From Chryseobacterium balustinum (GTDB taxonomy: Bacteria > Bacteroidota > Bacteroidia > Flavobacteriales > Weeksellaceae): DNA of 64,000 nt. The position numbers were made by a program, and so were the translations under genes. The notes under the pieces were generated by a model. It had not been told where the DNA came from. It saw nothing but the letters and a program-made list of their open reading frames with translations, and did no database searches. Every line of letters begins with the position of its first letter. Position 1 is the first letter of the stretch. Location: positions 1 through 64,000 of the forward strand of contig NZ_FUZE01000015.1 in the NCBI RefSeq assembly GCF_900168205.1. Reading direction: 5' to 3'. Below, piece by piece: positions 61,374 to 64,000 of the stretch.

Positions 61374-62375
61374 ATGAAATATTATTACTTAATCGACTCT
61401 CTAAGTGATGAACAGCAAACTGGAATTTATGGGCGTAGAATGCCTACAGAACAAGAAAAAAAAGATTTGACTGTTAAAGATTTTCTTTCAATTTTTGATT
61501 TCAGTGATAACAATGATTCAAAAAAATCTTGGCAAAAAGTATTACTGTATTCTAATGTATACACGGCTGGTGTTGATTTAATTAGGAGAGGATACAGTAA
61601 TTATAAAAGCCTTTCAAATTACAAACCTTTATTTCTTGCTACTCCAACAGATAAAAAAGTTATAATAATACCTAATCAGCTACTAGAAGATAATTATAGA
61701 ATTGGTGAAGATCAATCTATTATTCATGGAGCGTTTAGTCGATTTAACAATCAAGATGACGCATTTAAGACCTTAATGTCATCGAACATTAATTCCACAC
61801 TAATTATTGCAGAAAAAAATTCTATTGATAAGAGACATTATGGGGGTGAAAAGGCAAGTTTTAGTAATGGTCTCTACTGTGAACATCCAAAAGACAAGAA
61901 TATATTATTACCTCTCGAAAAATCAAAAGAAGTAATCGAAGATTTAATATTAGAAGAGATAATTAGTGCCTATGAAGCCCTAGGTGCAAAAAGAATCGAA
62001 ATTAACGATGTTCTAGATTTTGAGTCTGAAGCAAACGCAGGTGGAATATTTAAAGGAATTAAGTTTAGCATTAATGGAAATCAAAAATATAAAAAGGAAC
62101 ATGTTAGGACTGAAGCTTATGGATCTGGAGTATTTGATCCAGAAAGAGCTTTAAGAAACAAAAAATTCATTTATGATTTATCAAATATAATGACCACTAT
62201 TAATGCCAGAATTCATGGTAATCAAACGCAAAAAACATTTAAAGAAAAAATTGACTTATCCGGAGGTATTAATGCTGAAGTTTTAAAGATGTTCAACGCT
62301 AGTGCTAAAATAAATTATAGCCGTTTATGGCAGTTTGATGTTGAGTTTTATGACAAAAATGAGATGGAAAAATAA
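61374..62375 (+). CDS. uncharacterised protein, partner of the membrane protein (333 aa)
   Basis: The protein starts MKYYYLIDSLSDEQQTGIYG and has no signal peptide or membrane helix. The final 80 residues (RALRNKKFIYDLSNIMTTIN, SGGINAEVLKMFNASAKINY, SRLWQFDVEFYDK) suggest a beta-rich, possibly oligomeric or membrane-interacting end. It lies 67 bp after the PH-like membrane protein gene, on the same strand. Together they could be a two-gene unit. I do not recognise either. Confidence 0.45.
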   Translation: MKYYYLIDSLSDEQQTGIYGRRMPTEQEKKDLTVKDFLSIFDFSDNNDSKKSWQKVLLYSNVYTAGVDLIRRGYSNYKSLSNYKPLFLATPTDKKVIIIPNQLLEDNYRIGEDQSIIHGAFSRFNNQDDAFKTLMSSNINSTLIIAEKNSIDKRHYGGEKASFSNGLYCEHPKDKNILLPLEKSKEVIEDLILEEIISAYEALGAKRIEINDVLDFESEANAGGIFKGIKFSINGNQKYKKEHVRTEAYGSGVFDPERALRNKKFIYDLSNIMTTINARIHGNQTQKTFKEKIDLSGGINAEVLKMFNASAKINYSRLWQFDVEFYDKNEMEK

Positions 62376-62443
62376 TTAGCAATAGAATGCATACTTGCTC
62401 TGATTTATAAACTGAAAAATAAATCAATAATTCTTCATTCTCA

Positions 62444-63103
62444 ATGAAAATAGCAACCTGGAACTTACAACGACTTGACAAAAGAACGAACAATCTTATA
62501 CTTGAAAAATTAGTTGAAATTGATGCGGATATTTTGATTTTAACTGAAACAAACACTGCCATTCAGCTAGACAATTACAATTGTATTTCCACGGAGCTTT
62601 TGCCCACTGACTTTGATGGTATAAAATATAAAGGTGGAGAAATCAGGGTAAGTATTTTAACAAAGTATAATATTGCAGCTCGACACGATACGTTCGATAA
62701 ATTCACTACCGTTTGTACAGACTTAGAAACACCATTTGGTTTGCTTACAATTTACGGATCAATAATTGGAGTATTCGGAAATCGCCAGCCCCGTTTTGAC
62801 AGCGATTTGAATGGACAACTCTCTGACTTTGAAATTTTGTTTCCTAACAGACAAATTTGCTTTGCCGGTGATCTAAATACAACTTTTTCGGGACGACCGT
62901 GGCCCAGTAAAAAAGCTCGTGAAATACTTATTGATGCTTTTGACAGGTTTGAACTCATTAATACAACGGCTGACATTGTGGACACAGTTGATCATATTGT
63001 TCTGAGTGATGAACTTTTAATCAACAAAAAATTAGAAATAGAAATATGGAATACACAAAAAAAATTAAGTGACCATGTTGGGCATATGATAACGCTCACA
63101 TAA
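62444..63103 (+). CDS. endonuclease/exonuclease/phosphatase (EEP) family protein (219 aa)
   Basis: Motifs of the EEP fold are visible: KIATWNLQRLD near the start (Asn and Trp), ILTETNTA with the metal-binding Glu, FAGDLNTTF with Asp and Asn, and SDHVGHMI at the end with the catalytic Asp-His. It is a short soluble form. Substrates of the family range from DNA to phospholipids and cannot be chosen here. It lies at the right side of the mobile region, 68 bp after the 333-aa gene. Confidence 0.8.
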   Translation: MKIATWNLQRLDKRTNNLILEKLVEIDADILILTETNTAIQLDNYNCISTELLPTDFDGIKYKGGEIRVSILTKYNIAARHDTFDKFTTVCTDLETPFGLLTIYGSIIGVFGNRQPRFDSDLNGQLSDFEILFPNRQICFAGDLNTTFSGRPWPSKKAREILIDAFDRFELINTTADIVDTVDHIVLSDELLINKKLEIEIWNTQKKLSDHVGHMITLT

Positions 63104-63716
63104 ATTCTACAAAAGAAAATAATATAAAAACTGTGGATGACCGTAATTGTGAACATTTTTAAGAATTCAATTTAGCTTTTGTAATATTACACGAAAAATA
63201 AGCTAAATTTTTGCATAAACGGAAATGCAAAGTGAGCACTTAGTGTGGTATAGAATGACGGAAAACCATCCAAAATGTTAGTTTATAATTGACGTGATTT
63301 TCTCATAATTGAAAACGGTGGCAACATAGAAACTATATTTATTATGATTATAAAAGAACTACAAGTTCGATTTCTTTCTTCCCAGCAAAAATGGTCCCTT
63401 TCCTCAAACCATTACCAGAAAAATCATCTTTAATGATTCTTTTTTGAAAAAAATACCCCTTTTGGAGTATTTCGGCTACTAACAAAATAATCTATTTTTA
63501 AGGTCTAAAATTTTAAGCTTAAATTGTAAGAAGCATCATAATCTCATCAGCTAACTTTAAAATCCAATCCTTTCTAAAATTAATGCAAAAAAACATTCTA
63601 AAAACAAGAATTCAAAGCATGAAGAAAAAACTTATTAAACATTTCAATATTTAAATCTAATGGACAAAATTTATAATTCCTTATACATTCAATTATTATT
63701 GCTTAACTCGAATAGC
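63104..63716. other. intergenic region with nested inverted repeats
   Basis: About 610 bp without a firm gene. AATTTAGCTT (63169-63178) and AAGCTAAATT (63200-63209) form a 10-bp inverted repeat, and between them TGTAATATTACA (63180-63191) is a 12-bp palindrome, so both sites nest. A minus-strand frame near 63345-63480 (DDFSGNGLRKGTIFAGKKEI, then a stop) looks like a decayed gene tail. A 23-codon frame at about 63583 is too short to support. Confidence 0.4.
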
Positions 63717-64000
63717 ATGAGAAGATTTACAATAGTTTTATTACTGATTATCCTTTTTAGCACCAATTTATGTGCACAGGATCTTTCCGGCTATATCGAA
63801 TCTCAGGTGACAAAGGTGGATACTATAACAACTGTAAATCCTGATAAAAAAGTAGGATATACAAAATGGTATGCTCTTAATAACAATGTTCTGAAGCCAC
63901 TTATACCGTACCGATATGATTGGGCAGAACTATTTTCTCAAGGTCGAGCAACAGTTAAGAATAACGGTAAATACGGTGTTATAGACCACAGTGGAAATGC
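63717..64000 (+). CDS. WG-repeat protein, partial at the right edge
   Basis: ATG 63717 starts a signal peptide (MRRFTIVLLLIILFSTNLCA, then QDLSGY), and the frame is open at 64000. The end contains YALNNNVLKPLIPYRYDWAE, then FSQGRATVKNNGKYGVIDHSG, the WG-repeat signature of surface or periplasmic beta proteins. An in-frame ATG at 63660 exists but would add a charged stretch before the signal peptide, so 63717 is preferred. It is probably the first chromosomal gene to the right of the variable region. Confidence 0.75.
   Translation, partial: MRRFTIVLLLIILFSTNLCAQDLSGYIESQVTKVDTITTVNPDKKVGYTKWYALNNNVLKPLIPYRYDWAELFSQGRATVKNNGKYGVIDHSGN

Noticed and set aside
63345..63490. Minus-strand frame with DDFSGNGLRKGTIFAGKKEI-like protein sequence
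   Set aside because: It looks like a decayed gene tail but has no proper start and I could not name its origin, so it is mentioned only within the intergenic entry.
1..64000. CRISPR array or cas genes
   Set aside because: No regularly spaced direct repeats and no Cas1, Cas2 or effector-like protein were seen.
1..64000. tRNA or rRNA genes as integration sites
   Set aside because: I looked for T-arm and CCA-type ends near the probable borders and found none that I could support by eye; a tRNA scan would decide.

Overview
The window looks like a chromosomal stretch of a Flavobacteriia member, most likely Chryseobacterium or a close relative. The DNA is AT-rich, promoters carry the Bacteroidota -7 box TAnnTTTG with no clear Shine-Dalgarno sequences, a type IX secretion tail is present, and RND, Rhs and mobilization families of Bacteroidota type occur. 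I had no database access, so family names come from motifs, length, layout and memory.

Layout. (1) 1-5.4 kb: two small outer-membrane barrel proteins, a lipoprotein, a T9SS cargo protein, small orphan genes and remnants. (2) 5.4-15.5 kb, all on the minus strand: a heavy-metal efflux locus with a His-rich exported protein, a CusA/CzcA pump fused in one chain to its TolC-like outer-membrane factor, a CusB-like adaptor, a haem-binding protein, a PAP2 phosphatase and a P-type ATPase. (3) 15.7-22.8 kb, a scrap yard: a deleted IS5-like element inserted in an IS3 orfA, a second IS3 element with an amber codon in orfB, two orphan Rhs C-terminal tips with probable immunity genes, a RelE-type toxin-antitoxin pair, a serine recombinase and a 44-residue membrane protein.

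(4) 23.8-52.0 kb, a defence island on the plus strand: a WYL regulator; a Druantia type III-like pair (druH-druE); a DUF2130 nuclease-like gene with a type I restriction-modification system (hsdM-hsdS-103 aa-HTH/PIN pair-hsdR); a retron RT with its ncRNA in one operon with three signalling-like proteins, the last a receiver-HEPN fusion; and a helicase/TPR-OB module. (5) 52.1-55.4 kb: a second WYL regulator with a PD-(D/E)XK nuclease, a SLOG/DUF2493 protein and a cyclic-phosphate receiver protein. (6) 55.4-59.2 kb: mobilization genes (DUF5712 relaxase, BfmA/BtgA-like protein, ArdC-like antirestriction protein, RadC-like protein). (7) 59.6-64 kb: four uncharacterised or nuclease genes and the start of a WG-repeat protein.

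Two signals tie the island together. Four promoters (Druantia, DUF2130/hsd, retron, helicase module) share the architecture TGCA-N7-TGCA-N14-nTTTG with invariant spacing, which suggests one regulator, plausibly the WYL protein at 23838, controls four defence modules. Three other promoters (SLOG gene, WYL2-nuclease operon, cyclic-phosphate receiver operon) share GGTCA-N6-G(A/T)C at a fixed 34-nt distance to the end of the -7 box, which suggests a second WYL-controlled unit. The best candidate for an undescribed system is the retron operon at 43.0-48.0 kb: an RT-ncRNA sensor joined to two-component-like proteins and a probable HEPN ribonuclease effector.
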